Shown here piece by piece: positions 46,056-53,951 of a DNA stretch of 64,000 nt. Below the pieces are notes generated by a model. It ran no database searches, was not told the origin of the DNA, and worked only from the letters and a program-made list of their open reading frames with translations. Position numbers and translations under genes: made by a program. This DNA comes from Mycobacterium syngnathidarum (GTDB lineage: Bacteria; Actinomycetota; Actinomycetes; Mycobacteriales; Mycobacteriaceae), in contig NZ_MLCL01000024.1 in the NCBI RefSeq assembly GCF_001942625.1, forward strand, positions 1-64,000. Reading direction: 5' to 3'. Position 1 is the stretch's first letter. Each line of letters begins with the position of its first letter.

Positions 46056-46658
46056 TCAGGTCCGTTCCAGTCCACGCAGCAGCACTGCCATCCCGTACTC
46101 GAACGCATCGTCGGCACGCGCGGGTCGGGGTGCGCCGGTGGCGAGCGCGGCGGTCAACTCCGGGCCGACGGGGGCCCCGGCCTCCCACGGTCTGTCGGGT
46201 GCGGTCAGGTCGAGGGCGGATCCCAGCACATAGTTGTCTACGAGGGTGATGATCCGCAGGGTGTCGGTGGGGTTGAACCCGGCCCGGGTCAGGGTCACGG
46301 CCAGTGCGTTGTACATCCTGAGCGCCTGGCTGCTGTTGACGGCATGGGCGGTGAGCAGGGGAATCAGCCGCGGATAGCGGGCGAAGCTGTCGCGGTACGA
46401 ACGCATGATGTCGGCCAGGATCTCGGCCCACTGCCGGTCGGTGTCGATGTCGGGCAGCTCGACTTCTGACATCGCCCTTTCGCGGAGCAGTTCGACGATG
46501 TGCTCGCGCCCCGATACGTGGTTGTAGAGCGACGACGGGCTGACCTTGAGTTTGCGGGCCAGTTCGGGGACGGTGAATCCGCCGGTTGTGTTGACGAGAT
46601 CCATTGCTGCACTGGCGATTCGGTCCGGTGACAGGATCGGTATCGACGGACGCCCCAT
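46056..46658 (-). CDS. TetR family regulator
   Basis: A 200-residue repressor with an N-terminal TetR helix-turn-helix (IASAAMDLVNTTGGF, then ELARKLKVSPSSLYNHVSGREHI, about residues 14-55). The C-terminal half is a ligand-binding domain of TetR_C type. It is divergent from the amidohydrolase-permease pair; the small palindrome at 46723-46735 in the shared region is the likely operator. It should control both itself and the pair. Confidence 0.87.
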   Translation of the reverse strand: MGRPSIPILSPDRIASAAMDLVNTTGGFTVPELARKLKVSPSSLYNHVSGREHIVELLRERAMSEVELPDIDTDRQWAEILADIMRSYRDSFARYPRLIPLLTAHAVNSSQALRMYNALAVTLTRAGFNPTDTLRIITLVDNYVLGSALDLTAPDRPWEAGAPVGPELTAALATGAPRPARADDAFEYGMAVLLRGLERT

Positions 46659-46714
46659 GGGTTGGTCCCCCCTTGATTTCGTCTCTCCGCTTTACATCTG
46701 GTGGTCTGCGTCAC

Positions 46715-46735
46715 ACAATAAACGAATTCCATTCG
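46715..46735. promoter_or_regulatory. Candidate TetR operator in the divergent region
   Basis: CGAAT (46723-46727) and ATTCG (46731-46735) form an inverted repeat with spacer TCC in a relatively AT-rich stretch. On the minus strand TATTGT (46720-46715), a -10 box for the tetR gene, lies next to it. Confidence 0.5.
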
Positions 46736-46761
46736 CTTTAGAAGTAGATGAGGAACGGTTC

Positions 46762-48390
46762 GTGACTTCCTTCCCCGTGGCAGACAAGGCCCGGACGCTC
46801 TTCCACGGCGGTGTCATCTGGACGCCCACGGTGACCACGGATGCGCTGCTCATCGCCGACGGGGTCGTGCAGGCCGTGGGCGCCGACGCGTTGGCATCGG
46901 CGCCCGATCGCAAGGTCGACCTCGAAGGCGGCTTCTTGATGCCGTCGTTCGGGGATGGTCATGCGCATCCGTTGTTCGGTGGCTTGGAGTCGGCAGGCCC
47001 GGCGGTTCGCCCGTGCCAATCGGTCGACGAGATCGTCTCGGTCGTCGGTGAATTCGCCGATTCTCACCCCGACCAGGAGTGGATCATCGGCGCGTCATAT
47101 GACGGCAGCCTCGCACCCGGCGGGTTGTTCGACGCCCGATGGCTCGACGCCGCTGTCCCGGACCGGCCGGTGGTGTTGCGCGCCTGGGACTACCACACGT
47201 TGTGGGTCAACTCGGCTGCGCTGCAACGCGCCGGGATCACCACTGACACCCCGGAACCGGCGCTCGGCGAGATTCCGCGCCGCGAGGACGGCTCACCGCT
47301 GGGCACCCTGCGCGAGTGGGGTGCGACCGATCTGATGGGCGCGGTCATGCCGGCGCGGGACGAGGCCGTGCGCGTCGCGGCACTGGCCACGGCCGCCGAC
47401 TACTATCTGGCCCGTGGCGTGACCTGGGTTCAGGACGCCTGGGTCGAGTCGGCCGAGTTGGACACCTACCTTGCGGCCGCTCGGCAGGGCGCCTTGCGCA
47501 TGCGGTTCAACCTGGCGTTCTATGCCGATCCGCGCCACTTCGACGCTCAGGTGACGCAATACGCCGCTGCCCGGGACCGGGTCCAGGCCGCCGGCTCGCC
47601 GATGCTGACCGCGCAGACGGTGAAGTTCTTCGCCGACGGCGTGGTCGAAAACGAGACCGGCGCGCTGCTGGAACCCTACTGCTCAGGCCTGCATTCACAC
47701 GGTATGCAGCTGTGGGAGGGCAACGCACTGGCCGAAGCGGCCAGACGAGTCGATGATCTGGGCTTGCAGATCCACATCCACGCCATCGGTGATGCCGCGG
47801 TCCGTCAGGCGCTCGACGCCATCGAATACGTTGCCCGGCACAATGGTCCGCGGGATCGGCGGCCTGTGATCGCGCACGCGCAGTTGGTGGACGACGCCGA
47901 TCTGGGCCGGTTCGCCGAACTCGGGGTCATCCCGAACATGCAGCCGCTGTGGGCGCAACTGGATGCCTTGATGACGGTGCTCACGATTCCCCGGCTGGGG
48001 GCGCAGCGGTCGGATCGGCAGTACCGGATGCGAACGCTGGAGAACTCCGGTGCGGCGCTCGCATTCGGGTCGGACTGGCCGGTGTCCTCAGGCGCGCCGC
48101 TGGACGGTATCGCGGTCGCTGTCTCGCGGTGCACCGCGGAGGGAGAGCCGGCGGGCGGCTGGACACCGCACGAGATCCTTCCGATCGAGCACGCACTGTC
48201 CTCCTACACCACTGCCGTGGCGTATCAGGCGTTCGCGGAAGAGAATTGGGGCAGCATCGCGCCGGGCGCGAGTGCTGATCTGGTCTGGTTGGACCGTGAT
48301 CCACGGTATGTCGCGCCGCCGGAGCTTCCGGCGGTGACGGTGCGCGCCACCTATCTGCAGGGCACGCAGGTCTATTCGGCCGCGGAATGA
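46762..48390 (+). CDS. Amidohydrolase family 3 (N-substituted formamide deformylase-like)
   Basis: A 542-residue metal-dependent hydrolase of the amidohydrolase_3 family. The N-terminal beta part carries LFHGGVIWTPTVTTDALLIADG; metal-site motif is FGDGHAHPLFGG (about residues 65-76), and HIHAIGDAAVRQALDAIE (about 343-360) and FGSDWPVSSG (about 436-445) follow. It has no signal peptide. GTG at 46762 with GAGGAA upstream fits best; the longer reading overlaps the TetR gene. Substrate unknown; the linked APC permease and TetR suggest an amide or amine nutrient. Confidence 0.85.
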   Translation: MTSFPVADKARTLFHGGVIWTPTVTTDALLIADGVVQAVGADALASAPDRKVDLEGGFLMPSFGDGHAHPLFGGLESAGPAVRPCQSVDEIVSVVGEFADSHPDQEWIIGASYDGSLAPGGLFDARWLDAAVPDRPVVLRAWDYHTLWVNSAALQRAGITTDTPEPALGEIPRREDGSPLGTLREWGATDLMGAVMPARDEAVRVAALATAADYYLARGVTWVQDAWVESAELDTYLAAARQGALRMRFNLAFYADPRHFDAQVTQYAAARDRVQAAGSPMLTAQTVKFFADGVVENETGALLEPYCSGLHSHGMQLWEGNALAEAARRVDDLGLQIHIHAIGDAAVRQALDAIEYVARHNGPRDRRPVIAHAQLVDDADLGRFAELGVIPNMQPLWAQLDALMTVLTIPRLGAQRSDRQYRMRTLENSGAALAFGSDWPVSSGAPLDGIAVAVSRCTAEGEPAGGWTPHEILPIEHALSSYTTAVAYQAFAEENWGSIAPGASADLVWLDRDPRYVAPPELPAVTVRATYLQGTQVYSAAE

Positions 48391-48401
48391 GAGGAACTGG
48401 C

Positions 48402-49745
48402 ATGTCCGATGTGGCTGAAATGACCGAGGGGCGGCTGCGCCGTGCCCTGGGGCTGCCATCGTTGGTGCTCTTCGGTCTGGTCTACATGGTGCCGCTCACG
48501 GTGTTCACCACCTACGGCATCGTCACCGAGACCACCGGCGGCCGGCTGTCGGTCGCGTACTTGGTGACGCTGGCCGCCATGGTCTTCACCGCGCGGTCAT
48601 ATGCCGCGATGGCCGTTGCCTTTCCGGTCGCTGGTTCGGCGTACACGTACACGCAGAAGTCTTTCGGTGCTCCGGTCGGGTTTCTCGCCGGATGGTCCCT
48701 GCTGCTGGACTATCTGTTCTTGCCGATGATCAATTACCTGGTGATCGGGATCTATCTGAATGCCGCGCTGCCGGCGATCCCGGCCTGGGTCTTCATCGTC
48801 TTGTCCATCGCCGTGGTGACGGTGCTCAATGTCGTCGGCATCGTGTCGGTGGCCAGGGCGAACTTCGTCATCATCGCGGTGCAGGCGATCTTCATCGTGA
48901 CGTTCCTGGTGTTGGCCTGCTCCAAGGTGTTGAGCCTGGGCAACCTCGACCTGATGGCGCCGATTCATGGTGACGGCAGCGAGACGGGGTTCAGCCCGGT
49001 GCTGGCCGGTGCGGCGATCCTGTGCCTGTCGTTCCTGGGTTTCGATGCGGTGTCGACGCTGTCCGAGGAGGCCAAAGAGCCCAAACGGTCTGTGCCGCAG
49101 GCCATCATGATCGCCACGCTGGTGTCAGGCGTGATCTTTGTCGTGCTGTCCTATCTCGGGCAGCTGGTGTTCCCGTCCAATCAGTTCTCCGATGTCGAGT
49201 CCGGGTCCCTGGATCTGATGCTGACCGCGGGCGGGCAGTTCCTGCAGACCTTCTTCACCGCGGCCTATGTCGCCGGTGCGCTCGGGTCGGCGATCACCTC
49301 GCAGGCCTCGGTGGCCCGCATCCTGTACGCGATGGGGCGCGACGGCATCTTGCCGCGGCAGTTCTTCGGTTACGTCGCGGCGCGCTTCGCCACCCCGGTG
49401 TACGCGATCCTGGCCGTGTCGGTGGTGTCATTGCTGGCCATCGTGATCTCGTTGACCACGCTGGCCTCACTGATCAGTTTTGGTGCGCTGGTGGCGTTCT
49501 CGGCGGTAAACCTCTCGGTGATCAAGCACTACTTCGTGGACAACGGGGAAAGGCAAGGCGTTCAGGTGATCACCAACCTGGTGCTGCCACTGATCGGATT
49601 CCTGCTGACCGTGTGGCTGTGGACGAGTCTGTCCGGGTTCACCTTGATCGTGGGATTGTGTTGGCTGGCGGTGGGATTCGTGTGGCTGGCCGGGGTTACC
49701 CGCGGTTTCCAGCGGCCGACGCCGGTGCTGGATCTGAAGGAGTAA
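48402..49745 (+). CDS. APC family amino acid/amine permease
   Basis: A 447-residue permease with 12 membrane helices. The first helix region (LVLFGLVYMVPLTVFTTYGI) and SFLGFDAVSTLSEEAKEPKRSVPQAIM (two parts, about residues 215-240) match the APC amino acid/polyamine family. It probably imports the substrate, or product, of the adjacent hydrolase. GAGGAA lies five bases before the ATG, and the gene starts 11 bases after the hydrolase stop, so it is one operon. Confidence 0.88.
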   Translation: MSDVAEMTEGRLRRALGLPSLVLFGLVYMVPLTVFTTYGIVTETTGGRLSVAYLVTLAAMVFTARSYAAMAVAFPVAGSAYTYTQKSFGAPVGFLAGWSLLLDYLFLPMINYLVIGIYLNAALPAIPAWVFIVLSIAVVTVLNVVGIVSVARANFVIIAVQAIFIVTFLVLACSKVLSLGNLDLMAPIHGDGSETGFSPVLAGAAILCLSFLGFDAVSTLSEEAKEPKRSVPQAIMIATLVSGVIFVVLSYLGQLVFPSNQFSDVESGSLDLMLTAGGQFLQTFFTAAYVAGALGSAITSQASVARILYAMGRDGILPRQFFGYVAARFATPVYAILAVSVVSLLAIVISLTTLASLISFGALVAFSAVNLSVIKHYFVDNGERQGVQVITNLVLPLIGFLLTVWLWTSLSGFTLIVGLCWLAVGFVWLAGVTRGFQRPTPVLDLKE

Positions 49746-49765
49746 CCCCGGGCGAATGCCCGCCG

Positions 49766-49818
49766 AGTGGCCACCTGTGACACGCGGTTGCGTGAAAGGC
49801 GTGCGACAAGTGGCCATT
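49766..49818. terminator. Imperfect 20-base inverted repeat between APC permease and ohr
   Basis: AGTGGCCACCTGTGACACGC (49766-49785) pairs with GCGTGCGACAAGTGGCCATT (49799-49818) at 16 of 20 positions, with a 13-base loop, between two convergent genes. A bidirectional terminator is the simplest reading. Confidence 0.65.
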
Positions 49819-49833
49819 CGAGCCGTTGCCGGG

Positions 49834-50256
49834 TCAGGCGACGCTGATGGTGACGTCGATGTTGCCGCGGGTCGCGTTCGAGTACGGGCAGACCTGGTGT
49901 GCGTCATCGGCGATCGCTTGGGCGGTCTCCCGGTCGACTCCCGGGATGGTCACCTTCAGCCGGGTCCGCAGCGAGAACGCGCCGTCTATGTTGACCAGGT
50001 CCACCTCGGCATCCACCGCGGTCTCGGCGGGCAGCTTCACGTTGTGCTTACCCGCGGTCAGGCCCATGGCGCTCAGGAAGCATGCCGACCAGCCGGCCGC
50101 GAACAACTGCTCCGGGTTGGTGCCGGAGCCGTCGCCGCCGGGCGGGGTGAGCTGGATGTCGAGGTTGCCGTCGGAGCTGTAGGCCTCGCCCTGGCGCCCG
50201 CCGGTGGTGTGGGTCTTGGCGGTGTAGAGGACGTTGCCGGTCTGGCTGGTGGTCAC
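49834..50256 (-). CDS. ohr: Organic hydroperoxide resistance protein Ohr
   Basis: A 140-residue thiol peroxidase of the OsmC/Ohr family. The two redox cysteines are visible: one in AGWSACFLSAM (about residue 59) and one in HQVCPYSNATRGNI (about residue 125). The N-terminus YTAKTHTTGGRQGEA is typical. It detoxifies organic hydroperoxides in the cytoplasm. The GTG at 50256 has AAGGAG six bases upstream; the longer reading to 50289 lacks a ribosome site. It is divergent from ohrR, which should repress it. Confidence 0.93.
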   Translation of the reverse strand: MTTSQTGNVLYTAKTHTTGGRQGEAYSSDGNLDIQLTPPGGDGSGTNPEQLFAAGWSACFLSAMGLTAGKHNVKLPAETAVDAEVDLVNIDGAFSLRTRLKVTIPGVDRETAQAIADDAHQVCPYSNATRGNIDVTISVA

Positions 50257-50335
50257 GGGGTTCTCCTTCGAGTGGATGGTCGGCTCCAAGTGGATGCGTT
50301 AGAGATGAACATGGGGGATCGCGTATTTCATCCCG

Positions 50336-50361
50336 TCCGATTAAATCGGATCCGATATAAT
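50336..50361 (+). promoter_or_regulatory. ohrR promoter and OhrR operator
   Basis: TCCGAT (50336-50341), TAA, ATCGGA (50345-50350) is a perfect inverted repeat; TCCGAT recurs at 50351-50356, so ATCGGATCCGAT (50345-50356) is also a palindrome. They abut a consensus TATAAT -10 (50356-50361) that lies seven bases before the ohrR ATG. This is probably an autoregulatory OhrR site. Confidence 0.7.
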
Positions 50362-50368
50362 TTTGACC

Positions 50369-50812
50369 ATGGCACCCGAGGCTCCGCAACTGTCCGATTT
50401 TCTGTGCTTCGCGATCTATTCGGCCAACCTCGCGTACGGCAAGGCCTATAAGCCGATCCTGGACAAAGAGGGGATCACCTACACGCAGTACATCGCGATC
50501 GTCGCGCTGTCCGAACAGGACCACCAGACGGTCGGCAGCCTGGGCGAGAAGCTGTTCCTGGAGTCCAACACGCTGACTCCGATCCTGAAGAGGCTCGAAG
50601 CGCTGGGATACGTGATCCGGCAGCGTGATCCCGGCGACGAGCGTCAGGTGGTCGTCAGCCTCACCGACGCCGGGCGGGCGCTGCGCGCGCAGACCCTGGA
50701 GATGGACCTGCTGGCCGCGACGGGTCTGTCACTGGACGAACTCAGGACCATGCAACGCGGTGTGTCCACCCTGCGGGACAACCTGCGCAAGCACGTTCAG
50801 GACACCGTCTGA
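50369..50812 (+). CDS. ohrR: MarR family organic peroxide sensor OhrR
   Basis: A 147-residue MarR regulator. The peroxide-sensing Cys13 is in LSDFLCFAIYSANLAY, and Tyr residues nearby (AYGKAYKPILDKEGITYTQY) match OhrR. It is the only cysteine, so this is the one-Cys type, which reacts via mixed thiols. Winged helix: LGEKLFLESNTLTPILKRLEALGYV (two parts). Leaderless ATG after TATAAT. Divergent to ohr; its 3' end overlaps the convergent MFS-USP gene by 16 bases. Confidence 0.92.
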   Translation: MAPEAPQLSDFLCFAIYSANLAYGKAYKPILDKEGITYTQYIAIVALSEQDHQTVGSLGEKLFLESNTLTPILKRLEALGYVIRQRDPGDERQVVVSLTDAGRALRAQTLEMDLLAATGLSLDELRTMQRGVSTLRDNLRKHVQDTV

Positions 50813-52776
50813 CAGTTGTGCTGCTCGGGCACGACCAGGACCGGTGTCGTGGAATGCGCGACGACGGCCGCGGCCACACTGCCTTCCAGGTGACCCAGCA
50901 GGCCGTCGCGGCGGTGCGGGCCGACCACAATGAGGCTCGCGTTGTGCTCGTGGGCGGTCTCGACGATGCCCTTCCAGATCGGTGCCCCCTCGACCGCTAT
51001 CGCCTGTGCCGAGAAGCCGGCCCGGGTGGCCAGCGACGCACCGTGAGCCGCTGTCTGCTGAGCGGCCCGACGTACCTCGGTGGCCTGATCGGCGTCGAAA
51101 TGCGCGGTGCCGACCGGCGTGAATCCGACATCGACGGGTTGCCAGACACACACCACCAGGGCGTCACGCTCGACTGAGAGTTCAGCCGCGGCATGTTCGA
51201 TGGCAGACGCCCCGCGCGACGTTCCGTCGTACGCGAACAGCACGGGCCCCGGGGTGCCGGGACTCGGTCCCGGCGCGGTCGGCACGACCGGACGGGCAGC
51301 GTCAGGCGGGACGTTCGGGGCGGGCAGTCCGGGGCGCAGCCGCGCCAGCAGCGGCGGCGAGTACCAGGCCGGGGATTCACCGTCGAGGAACAGGTCCAGG
51401 TCGGGCCGCTGCGGCCGAGCGCCACTGAGCGCGTAGACGGCCACCCCGAAGGCCGCGCCGCCGACCGACAGGCCGAACCCGACCCACAGCGCGTCACCGG
51501 CGCCCGCGGTGAGACCGCCCGCCGCGGTGGCCGCGAAGTGGGCGAAGATCGGCGCCACCATGAAGGCGGCCACCGCGCGCAACAACTCGATGATCGCGAA
51601 CACGCGCTGAAGGCTGTTGGACTGCAGCGAGAAACCGGCGACGAACAGGGCGGGCGCGACTGTGGCGCCCAACACCAGCCCGGTCAGCGCCGAGGCGAGC
51701 AGCGCCAGCGGCTGATTGGCCGGAAGGGCGAACCGGAACACCACGATCCCGGCGGCCAGCAGTCCCATACCGACCAGCGGCAGGTAGTGCATCGACCGTC
51801 TGGTGATGACGGCACCGAACACGAAGGCCATCACGATGGCGCCGGCCAGTTCCGGCAGATACAGCAGGCCGACCCGCACGGGACTGTAGGTCTGCATGAA
51901 GACTTCGGCCGTCAGCGCCGTCGCCGCCACCGAGGCCGCCGCCGCGAACAGTGCGACGCCCACTCCGGCGACGGGGATCGCACTGGTGAGCATGGTGCGG
52001 ACAGTCAGCAGGGGGCGAGGAGCCTTGAACTGGTAGACGATGAGCACCACGATCAGCGCCAGGCCACCGAGCATCGGCACGATCACTGCGGGGTCGGTGA
52101 AGGCGTGGCTGGTCAGTTGGGACGCCCCGATGAAGGCGGCGGCGCAGCCGACGGACGCCAGACCGATCGCCCGTAGGTCGCGCGGGGCGTCGAGATCAGC
52201 GGGCGGAGCGTCCTCGAATGTCAGGGCGGCCATCACCAGGGCCAGCAGCGCGATCATCGCGACGATCCAGAACAACGGCCGCCAGGCGTGGGCCTCGGCC
52301 TGCACGCCACCGATGAACGGGCCGAGCGCTACCGCGCCGAACACGCACATGTTCATGATCACGGCGGTGTTGCGAAGCTTGTCCCTGGGGAAGCCGATGG
52401 TCAGCGGTGGTGCCGCGGCGATCAGCAGCATGCTGGTGGCCAGCCCTTGCAAGATGTGCCCGCAGATGAACATCGCCCCGTTGAGCGCGGACGCCGTCAG
52501 CACCGAGCCCACCACCAGCACCACTGCGTAGGCCAGCAGCATCCGGCGTTGCGGCAGGTGCTGGGCGAACTGGACTGCCAGCACCGTGCCTACCGCGTAC
52601 GCCGCATTGCCCAGCCCCGAGCCCAGGCTCATGGCCTGTGCCGACAGGTGCAGTTGCTCGGAGATGATCGGCACCAGCGGGTCGACGGCCGCTGACAATG
52701 CCAGGTAGGGGATCAGGGCCAAGGTGACCATGGTGGCCACCGCGGGGTACCGGCCGGCGAGTGGACCTTGTCGCAT
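50797..52776 (-). CDS. MFS transporter fused to a universal stress protein domain
   Basis: A 659-residue fusion. Residues about 1-450 are an MFS transporter of the drug:H+ antiporter type with about 12-14 helices (LVPIISEQLHLSAQAMSLGSGLGNAAYAVG in two parts). A Pro-rich linker (about 470-510) leads to a USP domain (about 512-650; VLFAYDGTSRGASAIEHAAAEL). The USP nucleotide loop reads VVGPHRRDGLLGHLEGSVA; the second Gly of the usual G-x2-G-x9-G(S/T) is replaced by Arg, so ATP binding may be altered. The USP part must be cytoplasmic. Cargo unknown. Confidence 0.87.
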   Translation of the reverse strand: MRQGPLAGRYPAVATMVTLALIPYLALSAAVDPLVPIISEQLHLSAQAMSLGSGLGNAAYAVGTVLAVQFAQHLPQRRMLLAYAVVLVVGSVLTASALNGAMFICGHILQGLATSMLLIAAAPPLTIGFPRDKLRNTAVIMNMCVFGAVALGPFIGGVQAEAHAWRPLFWIVAMIALLALVMAALTFEDAPPADLDAPRDLRAIGLASVGCAAAFIGASQLTSHAFTDPAVIVPMLGGLALIVVLIVYQFKAPRPLLTVRTMLTSAIPVAGVGVALFAAAASVAATALTAEVFMQTYSPVRVGLLYLPELAGAIVMAFVFGAVITRRSMHYLPLVGMGLLAAGIVVFRFALPANQPLALLASALTGLVLGATVAPALFVAGFSLQSNSLQRVFAIIELLRAVAAFMVAPIFAHFAATAAGGLTAGAGDALWVGFGLSVGGAAFGVAVYALSGARPQRPDLDLFLDGESPAWYSPPLLARLRPGLPAPNVPPDAARPVVPTAPGPSPGTPGPVLFAYDGTSRGASAIEHAAAELSVERDALVVCVWQPVDVGFTPVGTAHFDADQATEVRRAAQQTAAHGASLATRAGFSAQAIAVEGAPIWKGIVETAHEHNASLIVVGPHRRDGLLGHLEGSVAAAVVAHSTTPVLVVPEQHNCQTVS

Positions 52777-52808
52777 CAGCGCCGCCCGGCGAGGTCGGTT
52801 GGCGTTGC

Positions 52809-52826
52809 GTGGCGTCGTTGCGCCAC
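52809..52826. promoter_or_regulatory. Small hairpin/palindrome upstream of the MFS-USP gene
   Basis: GTGGCG (52809-52814) and CGCCAC (52821-52826) pair around six bases, 33 bases before the start of the MFS-USP gene. It may be an operator or a terminator of the alcohol dehydrogenase transcript. The gap also has an AT-rich patch near 52895-52916. Confidence 0.3.
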
Positions 52827-52924
52827 CTTCGGACAGTCAGCTGACAAGTTCGGTTGGCGCACGTGTCCGTTGAACCGGCACCGGCCTTAGTTCTATTCCC
52901 TATGCAAATTTATTGTGACGGGCG

Positions 52925-53950
52925 TTACAGCGCCAACCGGATTTTGAGGTGATCTCCCGAGCGGGACATGGCAGCGGCGTACCCCTCGGCGGCCTGCTCG
53001 AGCGGCAGGGTGTCGGTGAAGATGCCGTCGACATCCATGCGTCCCTCCTGCAGCAGGGGGATCAACTCGGGCCAGGTCTGCTGCACCGGTGCGGTGGTGA
53101 GGCGGATGCTCAGACTGCGGATCAGGCAGGCCAGCGCCGGCAGCGGATAGGGCTGCAGGTCGTGCACGCCGACGATCGAGACGGTGCCGCCGGTGCGGAC
53201 CGCCTCGATGGAGTCGTTGATCGCGGCGTCGGTGCCCACAGCGTCGATCACTGCGTCGACACCGAGGCCGCCGGTGGCTTCGCGGATCGCCTGGACCGCC
53301 GGTGGCGCGATCCCGACGGCGCCCCACTTCGCCGCGCGAATCCGCCTGCTCTCGACCGGGTCCACCGCGAAAACCCTTGCCGCGCCCAGTGTCAACGCGC
53401 TGCGCAGGGCGCACATGCCGACTGAGCCCAGCCCGACGATCGCCACCGATCCACCGATCGGGATGTCGGCACGTTTGGCCGCCGCCCACCCCGTGGCCAG
53501 GTTGTCGGTCAGCAGCAAGGCCTGCTCGGTGCTGATGCCTTCCGGAACGGACAGCAATTGGAAGTCGGCGGCGGGCACGGCCAGCAGTTCGGCCTGGGCG
53601 CCGCCCAATACGCCGGAGCCGAAGATCTGCGGCCCCTGCACGCAGCGGATCGGGTCATGGGTTGCGCAGCCGGTGCACTGGCCGCAGCCGGCAACCGACG
53701 ACACCAAAACCCGGTCACCGGTCTTGAATCCGGTGACTGCCGAGCCGGTTTCGACGACGGTGCCCACCGCCTCGTGGCCCAGGGACACCGGGTCGACGAT
53801 CGGGTAGTGGCCTTCGAGAAAGTGCAGGTCCGACCCGCAGATGGCGGTCGATTCCACCTTGACGATGGCCCCGCCGGCGCCGGGCAGCACCGGGTCCGGC
53901 CGCAATTGGACACTGACCTGCCCAGAACTTTCCACGACGACCGCGCGCAT
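52925..53950 (-). CDS. Zinc-dependent alcohol dehydrogenase
   Basis: A 341-residue medium-chain dehydrogenase. The catalytic zinc site is in AICGSDLHFLEGHYP (Cys about 37) and SLGHEAVGTVVETG (about 59). The structural zinc motif is CGQCTGCATHDPIRC (about 92-106), and the NAD(P) fold is VAIVGLGSVGMCALRSALTLG (split about 170-190). It starts one base after the stop of the Baeyer-Villiger monooxygenase gene, so the two are coupled, with AGGAG seven bases before the ATG. It probably oxidises an alcohol whose ketone the monooxygenase uses. Confidence 0.9.
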   Translation of the reverse strand: MRAVVVESSGQVSVQLRPDPVLPGAGGAIVKVESTAICGSDLHFLEGHYPIVDPVSLGHEAVGTVVETGSAVTGFKTGDRVLVSSVAGCGQCTGCATHDPIRCVQGPQIFGSGVLGGAQAELLAVPAADFQLLSVPEGISTEQALLLTDNLATGWAAAKRADIPIGGSVAIVGLGSVGMCALRSALTLGAARVFAVDPVESRRIRAAKWGAVGIAPPAVQAIREATGGLGVDAVIDAVGTDAAINDSIEAVRTGGTVSIVGVHDLQPYPLPALACLIRSLSIRLTTAPVQQTWPELIPLLQEGRMDVDGIFTDTLPLEQAAEGYAAAMSRSGDHLKIRLAL

Positions 53951-53951
53951 C

